Part shown: one piece after another, positions 25,468 to 33,761 of the stretch | Layout: each line of letters begins with the position of its first letter | How positions within the stretch are numbered: the first letter of the stretch is position 1 | Origin: Oscillospiraceae bacterium | GTDB taxonomy: Bacteria > Bacillota > Clostridia > Monoglobales > Monoglobaceae | DNA length: 63,130 nucleotides | Direction of reading: 5' to 3' | NCBI GenBank assembly: GCA_015068845.1 | Contig: SVJR01000005.1 | Span: forward strand, 1 to 63,130 | The notes under the pieces: generated by a model | Told to the model about the DNA's origin: nothing | Database searches by the model: none | What the model saw: only the letters and a program-made list of their open reading frames with translations | Translations under genes and position numbers: made by a program

Positions 25468-25510
25468 AAAAAATATCCACCCGCAAAAAATGTGCGGGTG
25501 GATATTTTTT
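25468..25510 (-). terminator. Terminator of the amino-sugar operon
   Basis: Perfect 18-bp stem made of AAAAAATATCCACCCGCA and its complement, with a 7-nt loop; on the minus strand it ends in TTTTTT. It begins inside the stop codon of the NagB-like gene. The flanking CCACGCCTAAAGACACTA resembles the flank of the terminator at 20,338. Confidence 0.9.
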
Positions 25511-26447
25511 AGTTACATTCAGCAGTGAGAGGTCCAGCAAGTTCTTTGAGATAGAAAAGCTTACCGGGAAGTGTGGGGATAAATGACGATGTAATATTCA
25601 TGTCCGGCCCATAGTGAAGAGTTGTGAGGAAACTCATTCCCTGCCAACCCATTCCTCTGCCGAGAGCACCGTCACAACCACCTATAATGGTGTCTGCCTG
25701 AAGGAAGATCCCCGGTCCGATTGTGTTAGCACTGCAAGGAACCAGAGTTGTGCGGCTCTTAAAGCTTGTGATTGCGTTCTGCTCAATTGTAAGCGGATGA
25801 AGTTTAGCACCGATTCTGTAGCACTGTTTCTTCCATTCTTCAACTGATGCAAATTCGTCAGCAAACTGGGGTTCCCAGAAGGCAATGTGGCACATTCTTC
25901 CGATACCAAATACCAAAACAAGTTTTGCCCCCTCTGCTTTGAGCGCCGCTATCTTTTCGGGGTATGTAGGAAGATTTGCCTTTGTAGCAAAGTTTCTTTG
26001 TGACGGAGGAACTGTGTTTTCTCCTAATTTATTGAAGAAAGCTTCTTTCATGCTGTATTCAAAGGATGCAGGGTTGCTGCTGTCCAGTGTATTACCCTCG
26101 CTATCTGCCCATTCATCCATATTAAATGTATAAACATGGTCGCAATTTACATTCCACGAATTAAGGAAGTAAGCTGCCCACTTATACATGCCCATAGGCC
26201 CTACCGGAAGAATAATCGCAAGCTTTTCTCCTCTGTCCCGTGCTTCTTTAATTTCGAGTGCAATTTCGTGCCCCATAAGAGTGTCGAATTCATAAATATT
26301 TTCACATTCAATAGGATTAAAATCCTTATGCCAGAAATCTTCGCGAGCTACACCCTTTTCGCAGCATTCGTCAATTTTTTTCATGTCCCAACCCTTGGGG
26401 TAAAAGTTTTCTAACAAACTCCCTTTAACTGTACTTAAAAAATCCAT
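25509..26447 (-). CDS. NagB/6-phosphogluconolactonase-fold sugar-phosphate isomerase-like protein, 312 aa
   Basis: Start at ATG 26,447 with SD AAGGAGGA. Belongs to the glucosamine-6-phosphate isomerase/deaminase superfamily: [10 protein letters not shown] matches the NagB proton-transfer Asp motif (NMDEY), and [13 protein letters not shown] matches GxGxDGHIAFNEP. The His and Glu of the ring-opening triad are kept, but the Asp before the His is replaced by Met-Cys. It is longer than NagB (about 240-270 aa). It should isomerise or deaminate an amino-sugar phosphate, perhaps not glucosamine-6-P. Third gene after the deacetylase and kinase. Confidence 0.78.
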   Translation of the reverse strand: MDFLSTVKGSLLENFYPKGWDMKKIDECCEKGVAREDFWHKDFNPIECENIYEFDTLMGHEIALEIKEARDRGEKLAIILPVGPMGMYKWAAYFLNSWNVNCDHVYTFNMDEWADSEGNTLDSSNPASFEYSMKEAFFNKLGENTVPPSQRNFATKANLPTYPEKIAALKAEGAKLVLVFGIGRMCHIAFWEPQFADEFASVEEWKKQCYRIGAKLHPLTIEQNAITSFKSRTTLVPCSANTIGPGIFLQADTIIGGCDGALGRGMGWQGMSFLTTLHYGPDMNITSSFIPTLPGKLFYLKELAGPLTAECN

Positions 26448-26491
26448 TTTTATATCCTCCTTTTTATGTTCTGTTACTGCTTTCAAGCAGT

Positions 26492-27439
26492 TTATTTTTC
26501 CTTCCTTGAGTTTATGAATTCAAGAGTTTCCTCATAAGTTTTAATTCCGGTTGTTGCACCTTTTGCAGTTACACAATGAGAACCAGTCGCGTTTCCGAAA
26601 ACTGTGCAGTCCTCGGGGGACAGTTCTCTTGCAAAGGCTGCAAGAAATCCTGAACAGAAACTATCTCCTGCCCCCGTGGTATCAACGGGATTTTCTACAT
26701 AATATGGTGGGAAAATCCGTCCTTTTTTCTCACCCTCCTTGCGAAGATAGCTGCCTTTTGAGCCAAGCTTTATAATTACATTTTTTGCGCCCTTTGACAC
26801 AAAAACATCGGCAATTTCTTCAGGGGTATCTTTTTGGGCAATGCACACGGCTTCATCAATACTGGGCATCAGATAATCGATATAGGGCATTGACATATCA
26901 AGAAGTTCACCCCATCTTCCGGTTGCATCCCAGCATACATCAAGGAAAGTGGTTTTCCCCATTTGTTTGCATTTTTGTAAAAAAACCATTGTTTCTTTTC
27001 CGTCAAACTTATCCATAAGGAAAGTTCCCGTAACAAAAACAGCGTCGCATTCTTCTATCACGCTATAATCAATATCTTTTTCACAAAATACCGCGTTTGT
27101 GCCCCTGCAATGGAAGAAGGAACGCTCCCCTTTTTCGTCTAACATAAGTACAGATGCCGAAGTTTGCGCATTGGTGCTTGTTTTAAGACCTTTTATATCT
27201 ACACAAGCTTCCTGTAATTTGTTTTTCAGAAAGATACCGAACATATCGTTTCCAACCATTCCTACCATAGAGGATTCAACGCCCAGCTTTCTTAAATTTA
27301 TTGCTGCGGTCATTGCGTTTCCGCCATTGTGCATTGTAATGGAATTAACAATCTCAAGCACGCCTTTTTCGGGGTAGTTTGCCACGGGTTCAACAATAAC
27401 ATCGGCAACCAAAATCCCAACGCAAGCTACTTTTTTCAT
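26492..27439 (-). CDS. PfkB-family carbohydrate kinase, 315 aa
   Basis: Ribokinase-fold kinase with the substrate motif [18 protein letters not shown] (~37-54) and the C-terminal catalytic motif [16 protein letters not shown] (~253-268, Asp as base). Its ATG overlaps the stop of the deacetylase gene by 4 bp (ATGA), indicating translational coupling. Probably phosphorylates the deacetylated sugar before the NagB-like step. Confidence 0.88.
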   Translation of the reverse strand: MKKVACVGILVADVIVEPVANYPEKGVLEIVNSITMHNGGNAMTAAINLRKLGVESSMVGMVGNDMFGIFLKNKLQEACVDIKGLKTSTNAQTSASVLMLDEKGERSFFHCRGTNAVFCEKDIDYSVIEECDAVFVTGTFLMDKFDGKETMVFLQKCKQMGKTTFLDVCWDATGRWGELLDMSMPYIDYLMPSIDEAVCIAQKDTPEEIADVFVSKGAKNVIIKLGSKGSYLRKEGEKKGRIFPPYYVENPVDTTGAGDSFCSGFLAAFARELSPEDCTVFGNATGSHCVTAKGATTGIKTYEETLEFINSRKEK

Positions 27440-28134
27440 GGCAACAACCTCTTAGCAACAACCTTAGGCCACACGAGCTCTTGAGTAAACGCTTCGGCAT
27501 AGCCCACGCCACACTGCAATCCGCGGAATCTTGAGCAGGTACGTACAAACTCCGCAAAATCAATTCCATCATGGTCGCGCATCCATTTAAGCTGGCTTAC
27601 ATGACATTCAAGCATTTCTATTTTAAGTTCCATTTCGTCAGTTATATCTACATATTCTGTGGGATTAAAGTTCATTCCTGCAAGAGTATCCATATAGAAA
27701 ATGGGAACGACTGCAGCTTTTTGACCCGTACCATACTGGGGTACACTTGCCACAAATGTTGCGTCAACAACCATTCTGGCTACAGCAAGATGATCGGGCA
27801 TATAATCATTAGGGCTGTGGGTGATGATAAAATCAGGCTGTACCTTTCGTATTAACTCGGCTACTTTGTCACGCTGAGCTATATCATAGCCGTTGAGAAG
27901 CAAATCTCCAATATCAAGGGTCACAACCTCGATTCCTGCCAATTCGCCTGCAGCCTTTGCTTCCTTAGCTCTGATTTCACGAAGTTCATCCGGTGGGATA
28001 ATTTCGTGACCCATATTTCCGTTGGCAACATGACATACAGTGACCTTGTCGCCACGCTTGACACATTTTGCAAGTGTTCCGCAACAAGCAATTTCAATAT
28101 CGTCGGGATGACACCCTATTGCAAGTACATTCAT
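27436..28134 (-). CDS. PIG-L (LmbE-like) zinc deacetylase, 232 aa
   Basis: Zinc-dependent N-acetyl-sugar deacetylase fold: HPDD motif near the N-terminus (AIGCHPDDIEIACCG) and the distal His in NDYMPDHLAVARM. Cytoplasmic, of normal length. First gene of a three-gene operon (deacetylase, kinase, isomerase), so it probably removes acetate from an imported N-acetylhexosamine or its glycoside. BshB-like roles in bacillithiol synthesis are less likely given the neighbours. SD GGAGG. Confidence 0.87.
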   Translation of the reverse strand: MNVLAIGCHPDDIEIACCGTLAKCVKRGDKVTVCHVANGNMGHEIIPPDELREIRAKEAKAAGELAGIEVVTLDIGDLLLNGYDIAQRDKVAELIRKVQPDFIITHSPNDYMPDHLAVARMVVDATFVASVPQYGTGQKAAVVPIFYMDTLAGMNFNPTEYVDITDEMELKIEMLECHVSQLKWMRDHDGIDFAEFVRTCSRFRGLQCGVGYAEAFTQELVWPKVVAKRLLP

Positions 28135-28164
28135 TCTAAAACCTCCATTTGTTTTGGTTTGTGA

Positions 28165-28193
28165 TTGACTTTACACTACTTTTATTATATAAT
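28165..28193 (+). promoter_or_regulatory. Promoter of the third AraC gene, overlapping a divergent -10
   Basis: TTGACT (28,165-28,170), 17-bp spacer, TATAAT (28,188-28,193). The minus-directed -10 for the deacetylase operon overlaps it (TATAAT about 28,184-28,189) with a weak -35, so the operon probably needs activation. Confidence 0.7.
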
Positions 28194-28259
28194 CAACTTG
28201 TAACTATGTATTTAACAATGCTTGCACAGTTTTTATCATTTTGTCCGCAGGAGGCGTTT

Positions 28260-29162
28260 ATGTTTGAAACACAAGAGGTAAAAGAGGAGCTTTTAATAAA
28301 GGGTTTTAACAGCATATATTACTTTGAATTCGGCAAAGATTTCTCACACAGCCCCGAAAAGCATAATTTCTGGGAAATGGTGTATGTAGATAATGGGCGA
28401 ATCAACGCAATTACAAATGGGATCGGATGCACACTTGAGCAAGGGCAAGTGATTTTTCATGAGCCTATGGAAACACACGCACATGTTTCTGACAGCAGGG
28501 TTTCAAATAATATGCTGGTTGTAGCTTTTACTACCGATAGTGAGGCAATGCAGTATTTTAAAAGAAAGACCTTCACATTGGATAAAACAAGCAAAATGCT
28601 TCTTTCTCTTTTTCTTGAAGAGGCAAAGAATGCTTTGGGTAAGGTTCCCGGTGATTATTCGTGTAAAGAAAATCTGCGTTTTCTTCCAATAGTATTCGGT
28701 TCGTCACAGCTTTTACAATGCTATTTTACTGAGTTTCTTATAAAGCTTATTCGTAACGGCAACGAATTGAGCAAAGAGGTTGTTTCTGCAAAAAATTCCC
28801 GCTATATTGCCAGTAACTCTTTAAGTGAGCTTATTTCGGAATATCTGAAGGACAATATCTACGCAAGTGTTTCCTTGAAAGATGTATGCGAACAATTTGT
28901 TATGGGGAAAACACAACTGTGTAAAATTTTTAGAGAAAATACAGGTAAAGGTCCTATGGAATATTATATGAATTTAAAAATCAAAGAAGCAAAAAGGCTT
29001 ATTCGCGAAAAGAATCACTCGGTAAGCCAGATTTCTGATATGCTGGGATACTCTTCTGTCCATATTTTTTCCCGTGCATTTAAAAAAGCCGTCGGTATGT
29101 CGCCGATAAACTATGCAAAAAGTATATTAGTTCACCAGACCGAAAGTGGGGAAGACCGGTAG
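28260..29162 (+). CDS. AraC-family transcriptional regulator, 300 aa
   Basis: Start at ATG 28,260 with SD GGAGG; the open frame extends 37 codons upstream through the promoter. Cupin N-terminus (HNFWEMVYVDNG, FHEPMETHAH), HTH C-terminus (VSLKDVCEQFVMGKTQLCKIFRE; HSVSQISDMLGYSSVHIFSRAF). Divergent from the PIG-L/PfkB/NagB-like operon and presumably its activator. Confidence 0.9.
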   Translation: MFETQEVKEELLIKGFNSIYYFEFGKDFSHSPEKHNFWEMVYVDNGRINAITNGIGCTLEQGQVIFHEPMETHAHVSDSRVSNNMLVVAFTTDSEAMQYFKRKTFTLDKTSKMLLSLFLEEAKNALGKVPGDYSCKENLRFLPIVFGSSQLLQCYFTEFLIKLIRNGNELSKEVVSAKNSRYIASNSLSELISEYLKDNIYASVSLKDVCEQFVMGKTQLCKIFRENTGKGPMEYYMNLKIKEAKRLIREKNHSVSQISDMLGYSSVHIFSRAFKKAVGMSPINYAKSILVHQTESGEDR

Positions 29163-29247
29163 AAGTATTTAAGAAAGGAAACCATAAATTTTTGTAAGAT
29201 AACATAAAACGATTCCTGTGACAGTAATGAAAAGATATTTATTATAC

Positions 29248-29278
29248 AAAAAAGGCAGCCGCATGTAAGCGACTGCCT
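29248..29278 (-). terminator. Terminator of the uxa/hydrolase operon
   Basis: Minus strand: 10-bp stem AGGCAGTCGC/GCGGCTGCCT (one T-G pair), loop TTACAT, then TTTTTT. It also faces the end of the AraC gene. Confidence 0.8.
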
Positions 29279-29300
29279 GAAACTGTAATTCGGTATCAAA

Positions 29301-29380
29301 CCTCGATGCCTCTTACAGAGACGAAGCCTACAACAACCCCAATCTATCGAGGCGTTCAAACCACCAGTTCACTGGTGGTT
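29301..29380. repeat. Compact hairpin cluster, possible small palindromic element
   Basis: CCTCGAT (29,301-29,307) pairs with ATCGAGG (29,346-29,352) around an inner CTCT/AGAG hairpin, followed by the perfect AACCACCAGT/ACTGGTGGTT hairpin (29,359-29,380). The arrangement resembles the subterminal hairpins of IS200/IS605-type elements, but no transposase is present. Confidence 0.4.
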
Positions 29381-29386
29381 ATAATT

Positions 29387-30895
29387 TTATTCCTCAACGC
29401 CGTCGGCATATCCGTCGTATTCATTTAGAAATGCTTCTGCGTTCTTGCGGCAGAAAATTGCAATTTTGCCATCCTGCCTGAAATTGATTGTGATATAAAG
29501 ACGTCCAAAATATTCATCAATGATCTGCACCATTATACCAATTTTTTCTTTTTCAATCCAGCCGGCAGATGCGGCACACTTATAGTAATTCCCCGGACAC
29601 AGCTTTGAACCGACCAGCCGTGAATAACCCTCTTCGGGGAATAGGTCAAAAATATTTTTACCAAGACCAAACCTGATTGTTTTTTCTCCCTGGGCGTTTT
29701 CATAGTCAAATCTTCCCTCATCACCATCAAATGTCAGTTTGACTTTTTTCATTCCCATCGGATTTTCTTTCAGTATAAAAGTTTTTCCGCTTATTTTCTT
29801 CACGGTTTCAGACTCAGTTTTGCCGGGAGCAACACGGAGTTTGAGGGTTTTACAATATTCATTGAGTTCTCTTTCAGCCTCTTCATCGTCCGCAATTGGC
29901 GAATCAGACGCAGTTTCAACAATCTCTTCAAAGAATCTGTCTATTACAACTATCTTTCCTGTTGACGGGTCATGCTGATTGTCAGCGTTACATACAAGAA
30001 TCATATCCTGCTTAGGAACGCAAACCGCAAACTGACTCCCCATCCCATTGAAGAAGAAACTATCATTCCAGGTTTTCCATATCTGATAACCATAGCCAAA
30101 TTTATCGAATGCGACTCCACCATCTCTCGAGTTTGTTATCAGGCATGATGTCGCCTCTCTCAGATATTCCTCTGACAGAATCTGTTCTCCGTTAACTTTT
30201 CCATAGTTAAGGGTAAATCTTGCCATTTTCAAAAAATCCATTGAGGTACAAACCATTGCAGAGTCTCCCCAGCTATATCCACCTGGACATTCGAGAAAAT
30301 GCGCTTCCTCGGAAATGCCGATTTTGTCAAACAACTTTTCACGAAGGTATTCAATCAGTTTTTTCCCGGAAACTCTTTCAACAAGAGCCCCGAGAATGAA
30401 CGAACCATTGCTATCATAGTCAAAGAACATTCCGGGAATTTTTGATTTTTCTTTCATTCTTTCAATTGAATCACTACTTCTATGAAAATAGAGTTTTGCT
30501 CTGTCCTCAGGCTTGTCATCAAACCATGAACCGCGCTCAATAATGAAGCCCGTACTCATCATCAACATATCGCGTATAGTCTGGTTGCTGACATTTTCAC
30601 ACAAATCATCAGGAGCTACATCTTGGAAATAGTCAACAATCCTATCATCAAGAGACACCTTGCCGTCCTGAACCAAAAATCCAACTGCAATTGCAACAAT
30701 ACTCTTGGTTGAAGAGTAGAGTCTGTGTCCGAAGTCTTTGTTGAATGGCTCCCAATACTGTTCAAAGAAAATCTTGTCGCCTCTCGCCATAAGAATGCTG
30801 TGTGTTGAAAGACCATATTTTTCAAGAAGTCCTACATACTTCTTTATCTGTTTTGCCGAAACGCCAACTTCTGCAGGTTTTGCATAAGTAAACAT
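29387..30895 (-). CDS. Beta-lactamase-fold serine hydrolase, 502 aa
   Basis: Start at ATG 30,895 (SD AGGAGAT). Class C beta-lactamase/esterase-like domain: catalytic SxxK in YSSTKSIVAIAVGF (Ser near residue 66) and an FDYDSNGSFILGALVE motif in the place of the YxN element. The C-terminal ~150 residues are an extra beta domain. No signal peptide, so it is cytoplasmic and probably not antibiotic-related; relatives include esterases and NylB-type amidases. It lies 14 bp after uxaC, so it is in the uronate operon. Removal of an acetyl or methyl ester from pectic sugars would fit but is inference. Confidence 0.82.
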   Translation of the reverse strand: MFTYAKPAEVGVSAKQIKKYVGLLEKYGLSTHSILMARGDKIFFEQYWEPFNKDFGHRLYSSTKSIVAIAVGFLVQDGKVSLDDRIVDYFQDVAPDDLCENVSNQTIRDMLMMSTGFIIERGSWFDDKPEDRAKLYFHRSSDSIERMKEKSKIPGMFFDYDSNGSFILGALVERVSGKKLIEYLREKLFDKIGISEEAHFLECPGGYSWGDSAMVCTSMDFLKMARFTLNYGKVNGEQILSEEYLREATSCLITNSRDGGVAFDKFGYGYQIWKTWNDSFFFNGMGSQFAVCVPKQDMILVCNADNQHDPSTGKIVVIDRFFEEIVETASDSPIADDEEAERELNEYCKTLKLRVAPGKTESETVKKISGKTFILKENPMGMKKVKLTFDGDEGRFDYENAQGEKTIRFGLGKNIFDLFPEEGYSRLVGSKLCPGNYYKCAASAGWIEKEKIGIMVQIIDEYFGRLYITINFRQDGKIAIFCRKNAEAFLNEYDGYADGVEE

Positions 30896-30909
30896 AGTAA
30901 ATCTCCTTT

Positions 30910-32277
30910 TTAAAACCCAAAGTATCTTTTTGCATTTTTGTAACAAACGCCCTCGACAATCACCTTAAGTGAGTCTAAATCATTGGGATACTCCCCTTCT
31001 TCAACCCAAGCACCAATAAGATTACAGAAAATTCTTCTGAAGTATTCGTGTCTTGGATAGGAAACAAAGCTTCTTGAGTCTGTAAGCATTCCCACAAAAT
31101 TTCCTAAAATACCAAGATTGGCAAGAGCCTTCATTTGTTCCTCCATACCGTCACGGTTGTCATTGAACCACCAGCCTGAACCAAATTGAATTTTTCCAGC
31201 CACAGGTGCTTTTTGGAAGTTACCCAGCATTGTACCAAGAACATAATTATCCTTGGGATTGAGGGTATAAAGAATTGTTTTGGGAAGAATATCTCCACAT
31301 TCAAGATTATTCATAAATGCTGAAAGCTTTTCGGCAATACAAAGGTCATTAATCGAGTCAAAACCTGTATCCGCGCCAAGACTCTTAAACATTCTGCTAT
31401 TATTGTTACGGAGTGCACCTATATGAAGCTGCATAGCCCAACTGAGCTCTGTGTAATGCTTTGCACATTCTGCAAGAACCGCTGTTTTAAATATATCAAC
31501 CTCTTCCATTGTAAGCTCTGTACCGCTAATCTTTTTGTTGAATACCGCTTTTGCATCACCAAGTGCAAACGGAACATATTCCAGCGCATGGTCAGAAAGT
31601 CTACAACCATTTTCATGGAAAAATTTAATTCTTTCACCTAAAAATGCAAGCACCTTTTCATAGCTATCAATTCCGTTTGCCTCGATATAGGGCAGGAATT
31701 CAACTTTTTCAATATTTACGAGCTTATCGGGTCTAAATGTTGGAAGCACTTTAGTGGAAAAGCCTTGTTCCCTCAACTGTTTATGATATCTTAGATCATC
31801 TGCCGGGTCATCGGTAGTACAAATAATTTCAACATTTGATCTCCTAATAAGATTTTGTGCTGAAAACTCGTCACTTTTCAAACATTCATTGCACTTATCC
31901 CATATTTCCTTTGCAGTATTTTCATTAAGCGGAATATCAATATCAAAATACCTTTTTAATTCAAGACTTGTCCAGTGGTATATGGGGTTTCCGATAAGAA
32001 GAGGGAAAGTTTTTGCAAATCCCATCCATTTTTCAAATTCGTCCCCATCCCCCGTAATCATTCTTTCATCGATGCCGTTTGAACGCATCTGTCTCCACTT
32101 GTAATGGTCACCGCCAAGGAATAAATCATAAGCGTTTTTGAACTTATAATCCTCGGCAATCATCTGGGGTGACAAATGACAATGATAGTCAATAATAGGC
32201 AAGTCCTTTGCAAAATTATCATACAGCTTTTGGGCTGTATTGTTCTTTAACATAAATTTTTCACTAACAATTCCCAT
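30910..32277 (-). CDS. uxaC: Uronate isomerase UxaC, 455 aa
   Basis: Amidohydrolase-fold isomerase converting D-galacturonate to D-tagaturonate (and D-glucuronate to D-fructuronate). Characteristic N-terminus FMLKNNTAQKLYDNFAKD and PIIDYHCHLSPQ with metal ligands His32 and His34; TDDPADDLRYH and GWWFNDNRDGM are family motifs. Length is typical. SD AAGGAGA. It follows uxaA by 113 bp. First step of the pathway completed by uxaB and uxaA in the same operon. Confidence 0.95.
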   Translation of the reverse strand: MGIVSEKFMLKNNTAQKLYDNFAKDLPIIDYHCHLSPQMIAEDYKFKNAYDLFLGGDHYKWRQMRSNGIDERMITGDGDEFEKWMGFAKTFPLLIGNPIYHWTSLELKRYFDIDIPLNENTAKEIWDKCNECLKSDEFSAQNLIRRSNVEIICTTDDPADDLRYHKQLREQGFSTKVLPTFRPDKLVNIEKVEFLPYIEANGIDSYEKVLAFLGERIKFFHENGCRLSDHALEYVPFALGDAKAVFNKKISGTELTMEEVDIFKTAVLAECAKHYTELSWAMQLHIGALRNNNSRMFKSLGADTGFDSINDLCIAEKLSAFMNNLECGDILPKTILYTLNPKDNYVLGTMLGNFQKAPVAGKIQFGSGWWFNDNRDGMEEQMKALANLGILGNFVGMLTDSRSFVSYPRHEYFRRIFCNLIGAWVEEGEYPNDLDSLKVIVEGVCYKNAKRYFGF

Positions 32278-32390
32278 TTTTTATTCTCCTTATTTTTATA
32301 AAAAAGCTTCTTTCCTCCCATCATAGGTAAGCTTTTTTCTTCAGTAAATATCAACCAAGCATATCATATGAGTATCAAAGATATGGTTCA

Positions 32391-33761
32391 TTATAAAACG
32401 ACTCCATCCTTGAATATTGAAATCTCTCTGTAATTCATTTTTTCATTTTTTGTTTCTTCGCCTGATGCAATGCTGATTATATAATCAAAAAACTCCTCCG
32501 TCAAAGAATTTCCCGACAAAACAGGTGACGCATCAAAATCAATCCAGGATTTCTTTTTTTCGGCGAGAATTTCATTTGTTGATACCTTGACCGTTGGCAC
32601 CGGAGCACCTACCGGAGTACCTCTGCCGGTAGTAAACAGAATCATATGAACGCCTGCAGCTGTCAAGTTGGTTATTGCAACAATATCATTGCCGGGACCG
32701 TCCAGAAGACTTAATCCGTTCTTTTTCAAAACATCACCCGTCCTTAAAACATCAACAACCGTACCAAGTCCGCCCTTTTGCACACAACCGAGAGATTTTT
32801 CTTCAAGAGTTGTAATTCCGCCTTTTTTGTTTCCGGGAGATGGATTTTCGTAAATCACCTGATTGTGACGGATAAAATAGTCCTTGAAGTCATTTATTAA
32901 TGCAACAATTTTTTCAAAGACTTCTTTTGATTCAGCACGGTTCATCAAGAGATGCTCTGCACCGAACATTTCCGGAACCTCTGTCAGTACGCAGCTTCCT
33001 CCCATTGAAATCAGCTTATCCGAAATTCTTCCCACGAGAGGATTTGCAGTAATTCCGCTGTAACCATCACTTCCTCCACACTTAAGTCCAATTTTCAATT
33101 TTGAAACAGAAATCGGGACTCTCTTAAATGTGTCTGCATATTCTTTTAGTTCGTTTATAAGCTTGATGCCCTCTGCAATTTCATCATCAAAGTCCTGAGC
33201 ATTTAAAAACTTGACTCTTTGAGGGTTATACTCACCTAAAATCTTTTTAAACTCCTCAATATTATTGTTTTCACAGCCGAGTCCCAAAACAAGAACACCG
33301 CCTGCATTGGGATGATTTACAAGTCCGCGGAGCACGAGCTGAGTGTTTTTGTGGTCGTCACCAAGCTGAGAGCACCCAAACGGATGTTCAAAGGTATACG
33401 CTCCAGTCAGTTCTGCAAGGCGTTTTGCCACCTTGTTAACACAACCAACCGTATTTATTATCCATATCTCATTTCGGATTCCCACATCACCATTTTCGCG
33501 GACATAACCCATAAATGTTCTGTCACATTCAATCTTTGGAATATCATAAAATTCAGGCTCATACCGATATTCGAGATTACCCGAAAGATTTGTTTGCATA
33601 TTGTGAGAATGAATATGCTCACCCTTTTTTATATCACAAACCGCATGACCTATTGGATTTCCGTACTTGATTATGTTTTGACCCGATTCAATATCTCTGA
33701 CAGCATATTTATGCCCATCCCTAAGATTTACTTCAACATTGTCAAGCTTATTTATTAACAT
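32391..33761 (-). CDS. uxaA: Altronate dehydratase UxaA, 456 aa
   Basis: Dehydrates D-altronate to 2-keto-3-deoxygluconate. N-terminal SAF domain (~1-75, HAVCDIKKGEHIHSHNMQTNL) and a catalytic part with GYVRENGDVGIRNEIWIINTVGC, HPFGCSQLGDD, KCGGSDGYSGITANPLVG and GRGTPVGAPVPTVKVSTN. Start at ATG 33,761, overlapping the end of uxaB by 14 bp with SD GAGGT; five codons further upstream are open but lack an SD. Confidence 0.95.
   Translation of the reverse strand: MLINKLDNVEVNLRDGHKYAVRDIESGQNIIKYGNPIGHAVCDIKKGEHIHSHNMQTNLSGNLEYRYEPEFYDIPKIECDRTFMGYVRENGDVGIRNEIWIINTVGCVNKVAKRLAELTGAYTFEHPFGCSQLGDDHKNTQLVLRGLVNHPNAGGVLVLGLGCENNNIEEFKKILGEYNPQRVKFLNAQDFDDEIAEGIKLINELKEYADTFKRVPISVSKLKIGLKCGGSDGYSGITANPLVGRISDKLISMGGSCVLTEVPEMFGAEHLLMNRAESKEVFEKIVALINDFKDYFIRHNQVIYENPSPGNKKGGITTLEEKSLGCVQKGGLGTVVDVLRTGDVLKKNGLSLLDGPGNDIVAITNLTAAGVHMILFTTGRGTPVGAPVPTVKVSTNEILAEKKKSWIDFDASPVLSGNSLTEEFFDYIISIASGEETKNEKMNYREISIFKDGVVL

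Noticed and set aside
29387-30895. Antibiotic-resistance beta-lactamase
   Set aside because: No signal peptide, an extra C-terminal domain and placement in a uronate operon argue for an esterase-like hydrolase.
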